Shown piece after piece: positions 1 to 7,142 of a DNA stretch of 64,000 nucleotides. The notes below the pieces were generated by a model that ran no database searches, had not been told where the DNA came from, and saw only the letters and a program-made list of their open reading frames with translations. The stretch comes from Microvirga mediterraneensis (lineage in GTDB: Bacteria > Pseudomonadota > Alphaproteobacteria > Rhizobiales > Beijerinckiaceae): NCBI RefSeq assembly GCF_013520865.1, contig NZ_JACDXJ010000001.1:4449501-4513500 (forward strand), read 5' to 3'. Each line of letters starts with the position of its first letter. Position 1 is the stretch's first letter. The position numbers were made by a program, and so were the translations under genes.

Positions 1-1686
1 CGTCAGCACCGCCTGCACGAGCGGATGATTGGCGGCACCTTCCTTGCGCTCGCGCTCGGCCTCGACCGCCTTCTCATGCAGGGTCGCCTGCCCCTCCTCC
101 GAGGACAGGGCCACCATCCAGCGCTCGCCGGTCCATTGCTGGAGGGCGCGGGTCAGGTCGTTGGCGATGGTGCGGCTGCCGGTGTCGGTGAGGCTGAGCT
201 CGATGCGGCCCTCCTCAAAGCGCACGAGACGCACGTCCCGTTCGAGCTGCGCCTTCAGGACGATCTCGCGCTTCTCGCCGGCGAGCGCCACCACGTCCTC
301 GAAGCGGCGAAGCCGCATGGTCGGCTCGGGTTGAGCAGTTTGCGGGCGCGGCTGAGGATAAGGCTGGGACGTCGCAAGCGCCATGTTGCCGGACGTGGCG
401 GGACCGGACGGCCGGGGCGCGGGCGCCGAGGGGCCGCCGACGGGAACCGGCGCGCCGTCCTTCAAGGCGCGCAGGGCCTCGTCAGGGGTCGGCAGGTCGG
501 CCGCATAGGCGAGGCGCACGATCACCATCTCGGCCGCCGCGATCGGACGGTTCGAGGACTGCACCTCGGGAATGCCCTTGAGAAGGATCTGCCAGGCGCG
601 CGACAGGGTCCTGACCGAAAGCTTCTGGGCGTAATCGGTGCCGCGCGTCCGCTCGATCTCGGAGAGAGCGGGATCCCTGGCGGCCTCAGGGATCAGCTTG
701 AGGCGGGTGACCACATGCGAGAAGGCCGCGAGATCGGACAGGATTACGGCCGGGTCCGCGCCGGCATCGTATTGCGAGCGCAAGCCCGCGAAGGCCCCCG
801 GCACGTCGCCGCGCATCACGGCCTCGAAGAGGTCGATCACCTGCGTGCGGTCGGCGAGGCCCAGCATGTCGCGCACGGTGTCGGGCGTCACCACGCCGGC
901 CCCGTGCGCGATGGCCTGGTCCATCAGCGACAGGGAATCGCGCGCCGAGCCTTCCGCCGCGCGGGCGATGGCGGCGAGCGCTTCCGCATCGGCCTGCACG
1001 CCCTCGGCGGCGCAGATGCGGCCGAGATGGGCCACGAGCTTGTCCGCCTCGATGCGGCGCAGGTCGAAGCGCTGGCAGCGGGACAGGATCGTGACGGGCA
1101 CTTTCCGGATTTCGGTGGTGGCGAAGATGAACTTCGCGTGCGGCGGCGGTTCCTCGAGCGTCTTCAGGAAGGCGTTGAACGCCTTCTCCGAGAGCATGTG
1201 GACCTCGTCGATGATGTAGACCTTGTAGCGGGCCGAGACCGGCGAATAGCGGATGCCGTCGATGATCTGGCGGACGTCGTCGATGCCGGTATGGGACGCG
1301 GCGTCCATCTCCAGCACGTCCACGTGCCGCGATTCCATGATCGCCTGACAATGCACGCCGAGCTCCGGCATGTGGATGGTCGGCTGACCGGAGCCGTCGG
1401 CCTTCTGGTAGTTGAGGCCGCGGGCGAGAATGCGGGCCGTGGTGGTCTTGCCGACGCCGCGGACGCCGGTGAGCATCCAGGCCTGCGGGATGCGCCCGGT
1501 CTCGAAGGCGTTCGAGAGGGTGCGCACCATCGCCTCCTGACCGATCAGGTCGTCGAAGGTTCGAGGGCGGTATTTACGGGCAAGGACGCGGTAGGGAGAG
1601 GCCGGCGCTGCGGAAGCGGGCGCGGCGGGGAAGCCCGGCAGGGCCGGCTCGTCGTTCGGGGGCGTGCCGGCTGTGGTATCGTCCAT
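1..1686 (-). CDS. dnaX: DNA polymerase III subunit gamma/tau (3' end outside the window)
   Basis: The clamp-loader ATPase loads the beta clamp and organises the replisome in the cytoplasm. The frame is open from an ATG at 1684-1686 to the left edge, giving 562 residues with the C-terminus missing. The AAA+ motor shows a Walker A GVRGVGKTT at about residues 74-82 and a Walker B DEVH at about 159-162, followed by the sensor segment IFATTE. The Cys-rich zinc module of E. coli DnaX is reduced to one Cys (about 112), which I recall as usual in alphaproteobacteria. A Pro/Ala-rich linker starts at about residue 425 and leads into the tau-type region. The gene lies just downstream of the SRP RNA on the same strand, a common alphaproteobacterial arrangement. 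The identity is secure; only the end is unseen. Confidence 0.96.
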   Translation of the reverse strand, partial: MDDTTAGTPPNDEPALPGFPAAPASAAPASPYRVLARKYRPRTFDDLIGQEAMVRTLSNAFETGRIPQAWMLTGVRGVGKTTTARILARGLNYQKADGSGQPTIHMPELGVHCQAIMESRHVDVLEMDAASHTGIDDVRQIIDGIRYSPVSARYKVYIIDEVHMLSEKAFNAFLKTLEEPPPHAKFIFATTEIRKVPVTILSRCQRFDLRRIEADKLVAHLGRICAAEGVQADAEALAAIARAAEGSARDSLSLMDQAIAHGAGVVTPDTVRDMLGLADRTQVIDLFEAVMRGDVPGAFAGLRSQYDAGADPAVILSDLAAFSHVVTRLKLIPEAARDPALSEIERTRGTDYAQKLSVRTLSRAWQILLKGIPEVQSSNRPIAAAEMVIVRLAYAADLPTPDEALRALKDGAPVPVGGPSAPAPRPSGPATSGNMALATSQPYPQPRPQTAQPEPTMRLRRFEDVVALAGEKREIVLKAQLERDVRLVRFEEGRIELSLTDTGSRTIANDLTRALQQWTGERWMVALSSEEGQATLHEKAVEAERERKEGAANHPLVQAVLT

Positions 1687-1711
1687 CGACTGCAAGGCTT
1701 TGGAGAATCTT

Positions 1712-1728
1712 AAAAAAGGTGGGAGGCT
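1712..1728 (-). terminator. Terminator of the SRP RNA
   Basis: The closing stem of the SRP RNA (3' arm CCTCCCACC) is followed on the minus strand by TTTTTT (1712-1717). This makes an intrinsic terminator just before the dnaX start at 1686. Read-through into dnaX is possible. Confidence 0.7.
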
Positions 1729-1817
1729 GGACGAAGACCCGTTCGGTCTCGTTAGGGCTGCTTCCTTCCGGACCTGACCCGGTTGGCGAGTGAGACGTCC
1801 CTCGCCAACCTCCCACC
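1719..1817 (-). ncRNA. ffs: Signal recognition particle RNA (4.5S, small bacterial type)
   Basis: The minus strand carries the invariant SRP domain IV core GGTCAGGTCCGGAAGGAAGC, which binds the Ffh M domain. The first and last bases (GGTGGGAGG and CCTCCCACC) pair to close one long rod, as expected for the roughly 100-nt 4.5S form without an Alu domain. A run of six T follows directly. A good sigma-70 promoter lies just upstream. The RNA works with Ffh and FtsY in co-translational membrane targeting. Confidence 0.97.
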
Positions 1818-1820
1818 GGC

Positions 1821-1849
1821 TATATGGGCGTATTGCCTGAGAAACGCAA
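1821..1849 (-). promoter_or_regulatory. Sigma-70 type promoter of ffs
   Basis: On the minus strand there is a -35 box TTGCGT (1844-1849), a 17-bp spacer and a -10 box CATATA (1821-1826). The box ends 3 bp before the mature SRP RNA 5' end at 1817, so transcription probably starts within the first bases of the annotated RNA. Confidence 0.7.
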
Positions 1850-1899
1850 GTTGGAAACGAGCCGCTCGCGCGGCCATCCCCGCTCTCCACCGCCGTCTG

Positions 1900-1997
1900 T
1901 GTCATTCCCGGCCGGAGCGCAGCGGAGGGGAAGGAATCCACGATCAGGCGCAACGCCATGGATCCCCTTCCCCGCCTTCGGCTCGCCGGGGATGACA
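1900..1997. repeat. REP-like palindromic intergenic element
   Basis: The outer arms TGTCATTCCCGGC and GCCGGGGATGACA are near-perfect inverted copies. Inner arms GGGGAAGGAATCCA and TGGATCCCCTTCCCC form a second stem. This is typical of dispersed extragenic palindromes in this group. It sits between the divergent ffs and HIT genes. Confidence 0.7.
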
Positions 1998-2055
1998 CGT
2001 TGGGTTCGTATCGACGAAGGCTGACACGAAGCCGCAGGGTCGGTTACATAGCGCC

Positions 2056-2466
2056 ATGACATTCACGCTCGATTCCCGGCTCGAAGCCGACACGATCCCG
2101 GTCGGCGATCTCGCCCTCTCGTCCGTCCTGCTCCTGAACGACGCCCGCTTTCCCTGGTTCGTGCTGGTGCCGCGCATCGCGGGGGCGAGCGAGTTCACCG
2201 ACCTGTCGGAGGCCGATTACGCCCAGCTTGCCCAGGAGATCCGCATCGCCACCAAGGTGATGCTGGAACTCTCCAAGCCCGACAAGGTAAATGTGGGGGC
2301 GCTGGGCAACATCGTGACGCAGCTTCATGTGCACGTGATCGGGCGCTTCCGCTCCGATCCGGCCTGGCCGGGCCCCGTCTGGGGCCATGGCACCCGCACC
2401 CCCTATCCCGACCACGCGGCGACGGCCCTGATCGAGCGCGCCGCAGCCCTCTTCGCAGCGGCCTGA
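2056..2466 (+). CDS. HIT-family nucleotide hydrolase
   Basis: This is a 136-residue cytoplasmic protein. Near residues 92-98 it has the segment QLHVHVIGR, which matches the histidine-triad loop (H-x-H-x-x) with the first histidine replaced by Gln. It belongs with the HIT-like nucleotide hydrolases/transferases. Members cleave dinucleoside polyphosphates or nucleotidyl conjugates; the substrate of this branch is not known. It starts at an ATG, and its stop lies 4 bp before the nudC start, so the two are almost certainly co-transcribed. The pairing of two nucleotide-pyrophosphate enzymes suggests nucleotide clean-up. The family is clear; the exact activity is not. Confidence 0.85.
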   Translation: MTFTLDSRLEADTIPVGDLALSSVLLLNDARFPWFVLVPRIAGASEFTDLSEADYAQLAQEIRIATKVMLELSKPDKVNVGALGNIVTQLHVHVIGRFRSDPAWPGPVWGHGTRTPYPDHAATALIERAAALFAAA

Positions 2467-2470
2467 CCCC

Positions 2471-3373
2471 ATGACCCGACCCATCGCCTACATCTCGAAT
2501 CCGCTCGTCCGCCACAGCGCCGAGCGGGACCCGGAGGCGCTTGCCAACGCGGCGCGGGATCCGCGCACCGCCATGGTGGTCCTGGCCGGCGACCTGCCGG
2601 TCCTCCAGGCCGGGGAGCCGGGGACGAGCCTCCTGCCCGCCTCATTCCTCGACCGCCTCCCCGGCCATCAGGAGCAGGTCTTTCTCGGCACGCTCGGCGA
2701 CCGGCCCGTGGTGGCGACCCTGGCGGCGCCGGAGGCTGCCGAATCGCTTCAGGACGATCCGTCCCTCGCGGTCGTGGACCTGCGCTCCATCGCTGTGCGC
2801 GGACTGGTTCCGGCCGAGGAACTCGGGATGCTCGCCATGGCGAAATCCCTGCTCGACTGGCACCGACGGCATCGCTTCTGCGCCAATTGCGGCGCGCCGA
2901 CGCAACCCACACAGGCCGGCTTCCGGCGCGACTGCGCCTCCTGCAATGCCCAGCATTTCCCCCGCACCGATCCCGTGGTGATCATGCTGATCACGCGCGG
3001 CGACAGATGCCTGATGGGCCGCCAGCCGCGCTTCGCCGAGAAGATGTATTCCTGCCTGGCGGGCTTCCTGGAGCCGGGCGAGACCATCGAGGACGCGGTG
3101 CGCCGGGAGACCTTCGAGGAGGCCGGCATCCGGGTCGGCGCGGTGCGCTACATGACCTCGCAGCCCTGGCCCTTCCCGTCCAACGTCATGATCGGCTGCA
3201 TCGGCGAGGCGCTCACCGAGGAGATCGCCTTCGACGGCGAGGAGCTGGAGGACGCGCGCTGGTTCACCAAGGACGACGTCCGGCGCATGCTGGAGGGCAC
3301 CCACGAGCAGTTCAACGCCCCCTCGCCCATCGCGATCGCCAACCATCTGGTCCGGGAGTGGGTGAAGGGATAA
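2471..3373 (+). CDS. nudC: NADH pyrophosphatase (NAD-cap decapping family)
   Basis: This 300-residue Nudix hydrolase cleaves NADH to NMNH and AMP; the family also removes NAD caps from RNA. Features in order: an N-terminal domain; a zinc ribbon with Cys at about 137, 140, 155 and 158; the full Nudix box from Gly198 to Ile220 (EPGE...RETFEEAG); and just after it the NudC signature SQPWPFPS (about 230-237), which separates this subfamily from general Nudix enzymes. The length matches the family. It starts 4 bp after the HIT gene, with which it is probably translationally coupled. Confidence 0.96.
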   Translation: MTRPIAYISNPLVRHSAERDPEALANAARDPRTAMVVLAGDLPVLQAGEPGTSLLPASFLDRLPGHQEQVFLGTLGDRPVVATLAAPEAAESLQDDPSLAVVDLRSIAVRGLVPAEELGMLAMAKSLLDWHRRHRFCANCGAPTQPTQAGFRRDCASCNAQHFPRTDPVVIMLITRGDRCLMGRQPRFAEKMYSCLAGFLEPGETIEDAVRRETFEEAGIRVGAVRYMTSQPWPFPSNVMIGCIGEALTEEIAFDGEELEDARWFTKDDVRRMLEGTHEQFNAPSPIAIANHLVREWVKG

Positions 3374-3452
3374 CGGAAGATGCATAGCATCGTGCCCGGA
3401 CGCGTCGGCCAATCCGGGCGGGTCCAGGACAGGATGCCGGAACCGCGAAGCA

Positions 3453-3528
3453 GTCATTCCCGCATCGGCGGTTCGGGGTCCCGGGTTCCGCTGCGCGGCC
3501 CCGGGAAAAGCCGACCATGACGGGCGGG
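3453..3528. repeat. REP-like palindrome
   Basis: GTCATTCCCGC on the left is answered by CATGACGGGCGGG on the right. The internal TCCCGGG and CCCGGGA arms form the core stem. It resembles the element at 1900-1997 and lies downstream of nudC. Confidence 0.5.
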
Positions 3529-3549
3529 TGCTGACCCCTCACATTCAAA

Positions 3550-3812
3550 GAGCCAGCACCTTGGGGCCCGCAGCGTGTGCTGCGAGCCTGAAGGTCAGTC
3601 GAGGGAGGGTGCGGTGCATCGCCCGGCTCGCTGTGAGAGTGAGAGTGGAAGAGCCGGACGGCGCCTCGCACGCGGTTCTTTTCAGGTGGACCAGCTGGGG
3701 AGCGCCCAAGGTCGACCTCCCGCGACCACAGGCGTGCGAGGCCTGCGGCGGGACCCCCTCCCGCCCCGCACTGGCTGACGCCCCGCGAGCGCGCCCCTCG
3801 GCGGGCGGGGAT
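3550..3812 (-). ncRNA. Candidate structured non-coding RNA, family not recognised
   Basis: Starting about 7 bp downstream of a near-perfect promoter, the minus strand can fold into a series of strong stems. These are a 7-bp hairpin at 3747-3765, an 11-bp perfect pairing of 3732-3742 with 3663-3673 (GCGTGCGAGGC / GCCTCGCACGC) closing an internal domain of about 58 nt, a hairpin at 3620-3660 (about 9 bp), and a hairpin at 3559-3594. No reading frame in it looks coding. I looked for and did not find tmRNA features (TpsiC arm, tag peptide), RNase P core motifs or an obvious 6S rod. The 3' end is a guess, placed just past the last hairpin. It may be a known Rhizobiales RNA family that I cannot name from memory. 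Confidence 0.5.
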
Positions 3813-3818
3813 GCGGAC

Positions 3819-3847
3819 GATATAGCCGAGCTTGTCCGCCCTGTCAA
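3819..3847 (-). promoter_or_regulatory. Strong sigma-70 promoter for the candidate RNA
   Basis: On the minus strand there is TTGACA (3842-3847), exactly 17 bp of spacer, then TATATC (3819-3824). This is the closest match to consensus that I noticed in the window. It points into a region with no protein gene, which is the main argument for a stable RNA there. Confidence 0.7.
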
Positions 3848-3890
3848 GAACAAAGTGAGAACATAACGTTCGCTTGGTCATCCCATTGAC

Positions 3891-3979
3891 GTCATTACCG
3901 GCCTCGTGCCGGTGATCCCGATCGGAACGGCGGGGCGCCTCCCAGACGCGGGGTGCCAGGCACAAGGCCTGGCCATGAC
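3891..3979. repeat. REP-like palindrome
   Basis: GTCATTACCGGCCTCGTGCC at the left has an imperfect inverted partner near CAAGGCCTGGCCATGAC at the right. It lies upstream of the candidate RNA promoter and past the 3' end of the GNAT gene. Confidence 0.5.
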
Positions 3980-4050
3980 GTGGAAGGAGTTGCATGAGGC
4001 GCGTCATTCCCAGCTGAACATGCAGGGATGAGCCGGGGGTGACAGAGGCC

Positions 4051-4581
4051 CTAACGCTTCGACTTCAACTCGAACCGATAGGCGACCTCGGCGACCATCT
4101 GGCCGCGCAGGTCGAAGGATTGCTCGGCGCCCGGTTGCCCGCCCAGGGCCTCGTAGAAGCGGCGGGCGGACAGGTTGTCCTTGAGCACCCAGAGGCCCAC
4201 CGAGCGGAAGCCGTGCTGGCTCAAGTGAGCGAAGACGCCGCGCATCATCCTCTGGCCGATGCCCTGGCGCTTGACCTTGTCGAGCAGGTAGATGGCGAAG
4301 ATTTCGGCCTCGGCGCCGAGCTGTTCGGCCCCCTCGCGAATCGGCCCGCCACGGGCGAAACCGACGATCTCGCCTGTGTCCGCCTGCGCGACGAGTAGCC
4401 TGGCCCGTGGATCCGGCTCCGCAAAGGCGCCCTGCCACATCCGCATCCGCTCCTCGACGGAGAGACCTGCCAGCGCCTCGGGACGCAGGAAATCCTTGTA
4501 GGATTCCCGCCAGCCCTGGACGTGAACCCTGGCGATTCCTTCGATGTCACCCTCGACCGCGTCGCGGATGCGGATGGTCAC
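4051..4581 (-). CDS. GNAT-family N-acetyltransferase
   Basis: This 176-residue protein has the GNAT acetyl-CoA fold. A VHVQGWRESYKDF segment near the N-terminus resembles the common start of such enzymes, a strand-turn VAQADTGEIVGFARGG follows, and the acetyl-CoA pyrophosphate loop is seen as VKRQGIGQRMM. The C-terminal NLSARRFYEALGG motif is typical. I chose the GTG at 4579-4581 because it overlaps the pheA stop as GTGA, indicating translational coupling; the longer upstream frame is only the shadow of pheA. The substrate (amine, amino acid or protein) cannot be read from sequence. It is the last gene of the kdsB-pheA-GNAT unit. Confidence 0.85.
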   Translation of the reverse strand: MTIRIRDAVEGDIEGIARVHVQGWRESYKDFLRPEALAGLSVEERMRMWQGAFAEPDPRARLLVAQADTGEIVGFARGGPIREGAEQLGAEAEIFAIYLLDKVKRQGIGQRMMRGVFAHLSQHGFRSVGLWVLKDNLSARRFYEALGGQPGAEQSFDLRGQMVAEVAYRFELKSKR

Positions 4582-5432
4582 TCGGCGGCTTCCTTGATCT
4601 TCTCGCGGAACGGATCGGCCGGGTAGACGCCGAGGATGCGCAATTCGCGGGAGAAGAATTCCAGCTCTTCCAGGGCTCGCTTGAGGTTCGCGTCCTCCGG
4701 GTGGCCGTCCACCTCGGCGTAGAACTGCGTCGCCAGGAACTCGCCTTCGAGCATGTAGCTCTCGAGCTTCGTCATGTTGATGCCGTTGGTCGCGAACCCG
4801 CCCAGGGCCTTGTAGAGCGCGGCCGGCAGGTTGCGGACGCGGAACACGAAGGACGTGACGGTCGGCCCCTGCCCCTTGGGCGCCCAATACGGCGTCTTGG
4901 ACAGGATGACGAAGCGGGTGGTGTTGTGCGCCTCGTCTTCCACGTTCTCGGCCAGGATGTTCAGGCCGTAGATATCGGCCGCCATGCGGGGCGAGAGCGA
5001 GGCCCGGGTCGGATCCTTCCACTCGGACACCTCGCGGGCCGAGCCCGCGGTGTCGCCGGCCACATGGGCTTTCAGCCCGAGCTTGCGGATGATCTTGCGG
5101 CACTGGCCCAGGGCATGGACGTGGCTGTAGACGTCCTTGACGGTGCCGAGATCCGCGCCCGGGATCGCCATGAGGTGGAAGTGGATCGGCAGGAAATGCT
5201 CGCCGAGGATGTGCAGCCCGGAGGTCGGCAGCATATGATGGATGTCGGCGACGCGCCCGGCGATGGAGTTCTCGATGGGGATCATGGCGAGGCCTGCCGT
5301 CCCCTCGTTCACGGCTGCCAGGGCGTCCTCGAAGGTCGGACAGGGCAGAGGCTCCCAGTCGGGACGCGCCTCCGAGCAGGCCGTGTGGGAATTGGCGCCC
5401 AACTCACCTTGGAAGGAAATAAGCTTGCTCAT
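4578..5432 (-). CDS. pheA: Prephenate dehydratase
   Basis: The enzyme converts prephenate to phenylpyruvate in phenylalanine synthesis. It has 284 residues and is monofunctional, with no chorismate mutase domain in front. The catalytic domain shows the conserved NTTRF (about 170-174). A C-terminal ACT domain starts at about residue 192 ([17 protein letters not shown]), with the LES segment of the phenylalanine-binding site at about 223-225. The ATG overlaps the upstream kdsB stop by 4 bp (ATGA), and its own stop overlaps the GNAT start. Feedback inhibition by phenylalanine through the ACT domain is expected from the family. Confidence 0.96.
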   Translation of the reverse strand: MSKLISFQGELGANSHTACSEARPDWEPLPCPTFEDALAAVNEGTAGLAMIPIENSIAGRVADIHHMLPTSGLHILGEHFLPIHFHLMAIPGADLGTVKDVYSHVHALGQCRKIIRKLGLKAHVAGDTAGSAREVSEWKDPTRASLSPRMAADIYGLNILAENVEDEAHNTTRFVILSKTPYWAPKGQGPTVTSFVFRVRNLPAALYKALGGFATNGINMTKLESYMLEGEFLATQFYAEVDGHPEDANLKRALEELEFFSRELRILGVYPADPFREKIKEAAE

Positions 5433-6172
5433 GATGTCCTCCGCGCGGCGAGGATCTCGCGCGCTTCCTCCAGTTGCTGCGGAGTGTCGACCCCGAAAGG
5501 CACATCGTCGACGACCGCCGCGTCGATGCGCATGCCGGCCTCGATGGCCCTGAGCTGCTCCAGGCGCTCCCGGACTTCCAGAGGCGAGGCAGGAAGCTCG
5601 ACAAAGCGCCGCAGAGCAGGGCGACGATAGGCATAGACGCCAATGTGATGGTAGAGCGGCCCCTCGCCGGTCGGGGCCGTAGCCCGCGTGAAGTAAAGGG
5701 CGCGGAAACGACCCGGCGAAATCTCGGTTCCCACCATCTTCACGACGTTTGGATTCACCTTCTCGTCCTCGCGCTCGATAGGGTAGACGAGCGTCGCGAT
5801 ATCGACGGCGGGGTCCTGCAGGGGAGAGACAGCGGCCGCGATTGCCTTCGGGTCGATGGTCGGAAAATCCCCTTGGACGTTCACGATCACGTCATGCCGC
5901 CCGTCCGGATCGAGCTTTTCCACAGCCTCGAAGATGCGGTCGGACCCGGAGGCGTGGTCCGACCGGGTCATGACCGCCCGCCCCCCGACCCTGGCCACGG
6001 CTTCGGCGATCTCGGGCGCGTCGGTCGCCACGGCCACGGGCCCGATTCCCGCCTCCATGGCCCGGCGCCACACATGGACGATCATGGGCTCGCCGGCGAT
6101 CTCGGCCAGAGGCTTGTTCGGCAGACGGGTTGCGGCGAGGCGGGAAGGAATCAGGACGATGGGATAGGACAT
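5429..6172 (-). CDS. kdsB: 3-deoxy-manno-octulosonate cytidylyltransferase (CMP-KDO synthetase)
   Basis: This enzyme activates KDO with CTP for lipid A inner-core synthesis in the cytoplasm. The 247-residue protein begins [15 protein letters not shown], the nucleotide-binding loop of the family, and carries the [12 protein letters not shown] and VQGDFPTI motifs. I chose the ATG at 6170-6172 (protein start [11 protein letters not shown]), because the longer start at 6217 adds 15 residues before the first beta strand that related proteins lack. It is the first gene of the operon and is transcribed divergently from cycM across a 273-bp gap that must hold both promoters. Confidence 0.96.
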   Translation of the reverse strand: MSYPIVLIPSRLAATRLPNKPLAEIAGEPMIVHVWRRAMEAGIGPVAVATDAPEIAEAVARVGGRAVMTRSDHASGSDRIFEAVEKLDPDGRHDVIVNVQGDFPTIDPKAIAAAVSPLQDPAVDIATLVYPIEREDEKVNPNVVKMVGTEISPGRFRALYFTRATAPTGEGPLYHHIGVYAYRRPALRRFVELPASPLEVRERLEQLRAIEAGMRIDAAVVDDVPFGVDTPQQLEEAREILAARRTS

Positions 6173-6445
6173 GGTGCGTTCTTCAGGGAAACTGCGCGTC
6201 CTTAGAACATTGGGCATGAAAGTGGAAGGCGGAGCCCTTCGTCCCGGGCGGGAACCGAAGCTTCGGACGGTTCGCCGCGTCCGGGACCGGTGCTGCGACC
6301 ACGAGAACGGCGAAAACTCCTGGAAACCCCATTGTCAAAACCCCATCACTACGGCTAAGCAACGGCCCTGTCGTGGGCGTCCGCCCGCGGATCCGTTCTG
6401 CTGCGCTGATTTCGCCGGTGTACGAAGGCGAGGAGAGCCTAACTG

Positions 6446-6988
6446 ATGAATATCGAGACCAATAAGATCGCGGGCGCCGTTTTCGGTTCGCTTCTCTTCG
6501 TGGTCGGCGTGAACGTTATCGCCGGCGGCCTGTTTGCTCCCCATAAGCCCGCTGTCCCCGGATACGACCTCCCGGCCCCCGAAGCGGCGGCCGCCGGTGG
6601 AGCCGCCGCTCCCGCAGAGCCGGCGCAGCCGCTGCCGGTCCTTCTGGCCAGCGCCGATCCGGCCAAGGGCCAAGCCCAGTCCAAGAAGTGTGCCGCCTGC
6701 CACACCCTCGAGAAGGGCGGCGCGAACAAGGTCGGCCCGAACCTCTACGGCATCGTCGGACGCCCCGTCGCCTCGCATGAAGGCTTCAACTACTCTGCCG
6801 GCATGAAGGCCCATGGCGGCGACTGGACATACGAGGCCTTGGACGCCTTCATCCACAATCCGAAACAGGCGACGCCCGGCACCATCATGGCCTTCGCGGG
6901 ACTTGCCGGAGCCAAGGACCGGGCGGACCTGCTGGCTTACCTGCGGACCCTTTCCGACAGCCCGGTTCCGCTGCCGGCCGCCCAGTAA
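6446..6988 (+). CDS. cycM: Membrane-anchored class I cytochrome c
   Basis: This is a 180-residue electron carrier. One N-terminal membrane segment (about residues 8-28) serves as an uncleaved anchor. It is followed by an Ala/Pro-rich linker (about 38-68) and a single heme domain with CAACH at 82-86 and the likely axial Met in PGTIMAF at about 148. CycM-type proteins in rhizobia carry electrons from the bc1 complex to the aa3 oxidase on the periplasmic face; that role is inferred from family and layout. An intrinsic terminator follows directly, so it is probably a single-gene unit. Confidence 0.92.
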   Translation: MNIETNKIAGAVFGSLLFVVGVNVIAGGLFAPHKPAVPGYDLPAPEAAAAGGAAAPAEPAQPLPVLLASADPAKGQAQSKKCAACHTLEKGGANKVGPNLYGIVGRPVASHEGFNYSAGMKAHGGDWTYEALDAFIHNPKQATPGTIMAFAGLAGAKDRADLLAYLRTLSDSPVPLPAAQ

Positions 6989-7014
6989 GTCATTCGCATC
7001 GATCACTTTTCGGA

Positions 7015-7044
7015 AAGCCGGGCCTCACGCCCGGCTTTTCTTTT
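7015..7044 (+). terminator. Intrinsic terminator after cycM
   Basis: The stem AAGCCGGGC / GCCCGGCTT with a short CTCAC loop is followed by TTCTTTT. It lies 27 bp after the cycM stop and separates it from the Yej operon. Confidence 0.85.
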
Positions 7045-7142
7045 GGGCGCTTGCGGCATTTACAGTTCATCCCTTGCGCTCGACCTGCTGCGCCCAAAAT
7101 GTAAGCTGACGACAGACGCCTCGCCCCTTCAGGAGACGCCTT

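Larger units (their letters stand above)
3374..4050. other. Long intergenic region without a protein gene
   Basis: These 677 bp lie between the convergent nudC and GNAT-pheA-kdsB units. They hold two REP-like palindromes (3453-3528 and 3891-3979) flanking a GC-rich stretch with several strong stems and a near-consensus promoter on the minus strand (listed separately). Open frames on both strands have biased, low-complexity products and no recognisable motif, so I reject them as genes. Confidence 0.7.

Noticed and set aside
25..1713. Long plus-strand open frame of 562 codons
   Set aside because: It is antisense to dnaX, rich in Arg/Gly/His without motifs, and is a product of high GC; the minus frame contains all DnaX motifs.
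3550..3812. Two-piece tmRNA, RNase P RNA or 6S RNA as identity of the structured region
   Set aside because: No TpsiC arm or tag-peptide codons, no RNase P core motifs, and no end-to-end rod pairing were found.
3312..4007. Minus-strand frame of 231 codons through the nudC-GNAT gap
   Set aside because: It spans two palindromic repeats and the candidate RNA, and has no motif or ribosome site.
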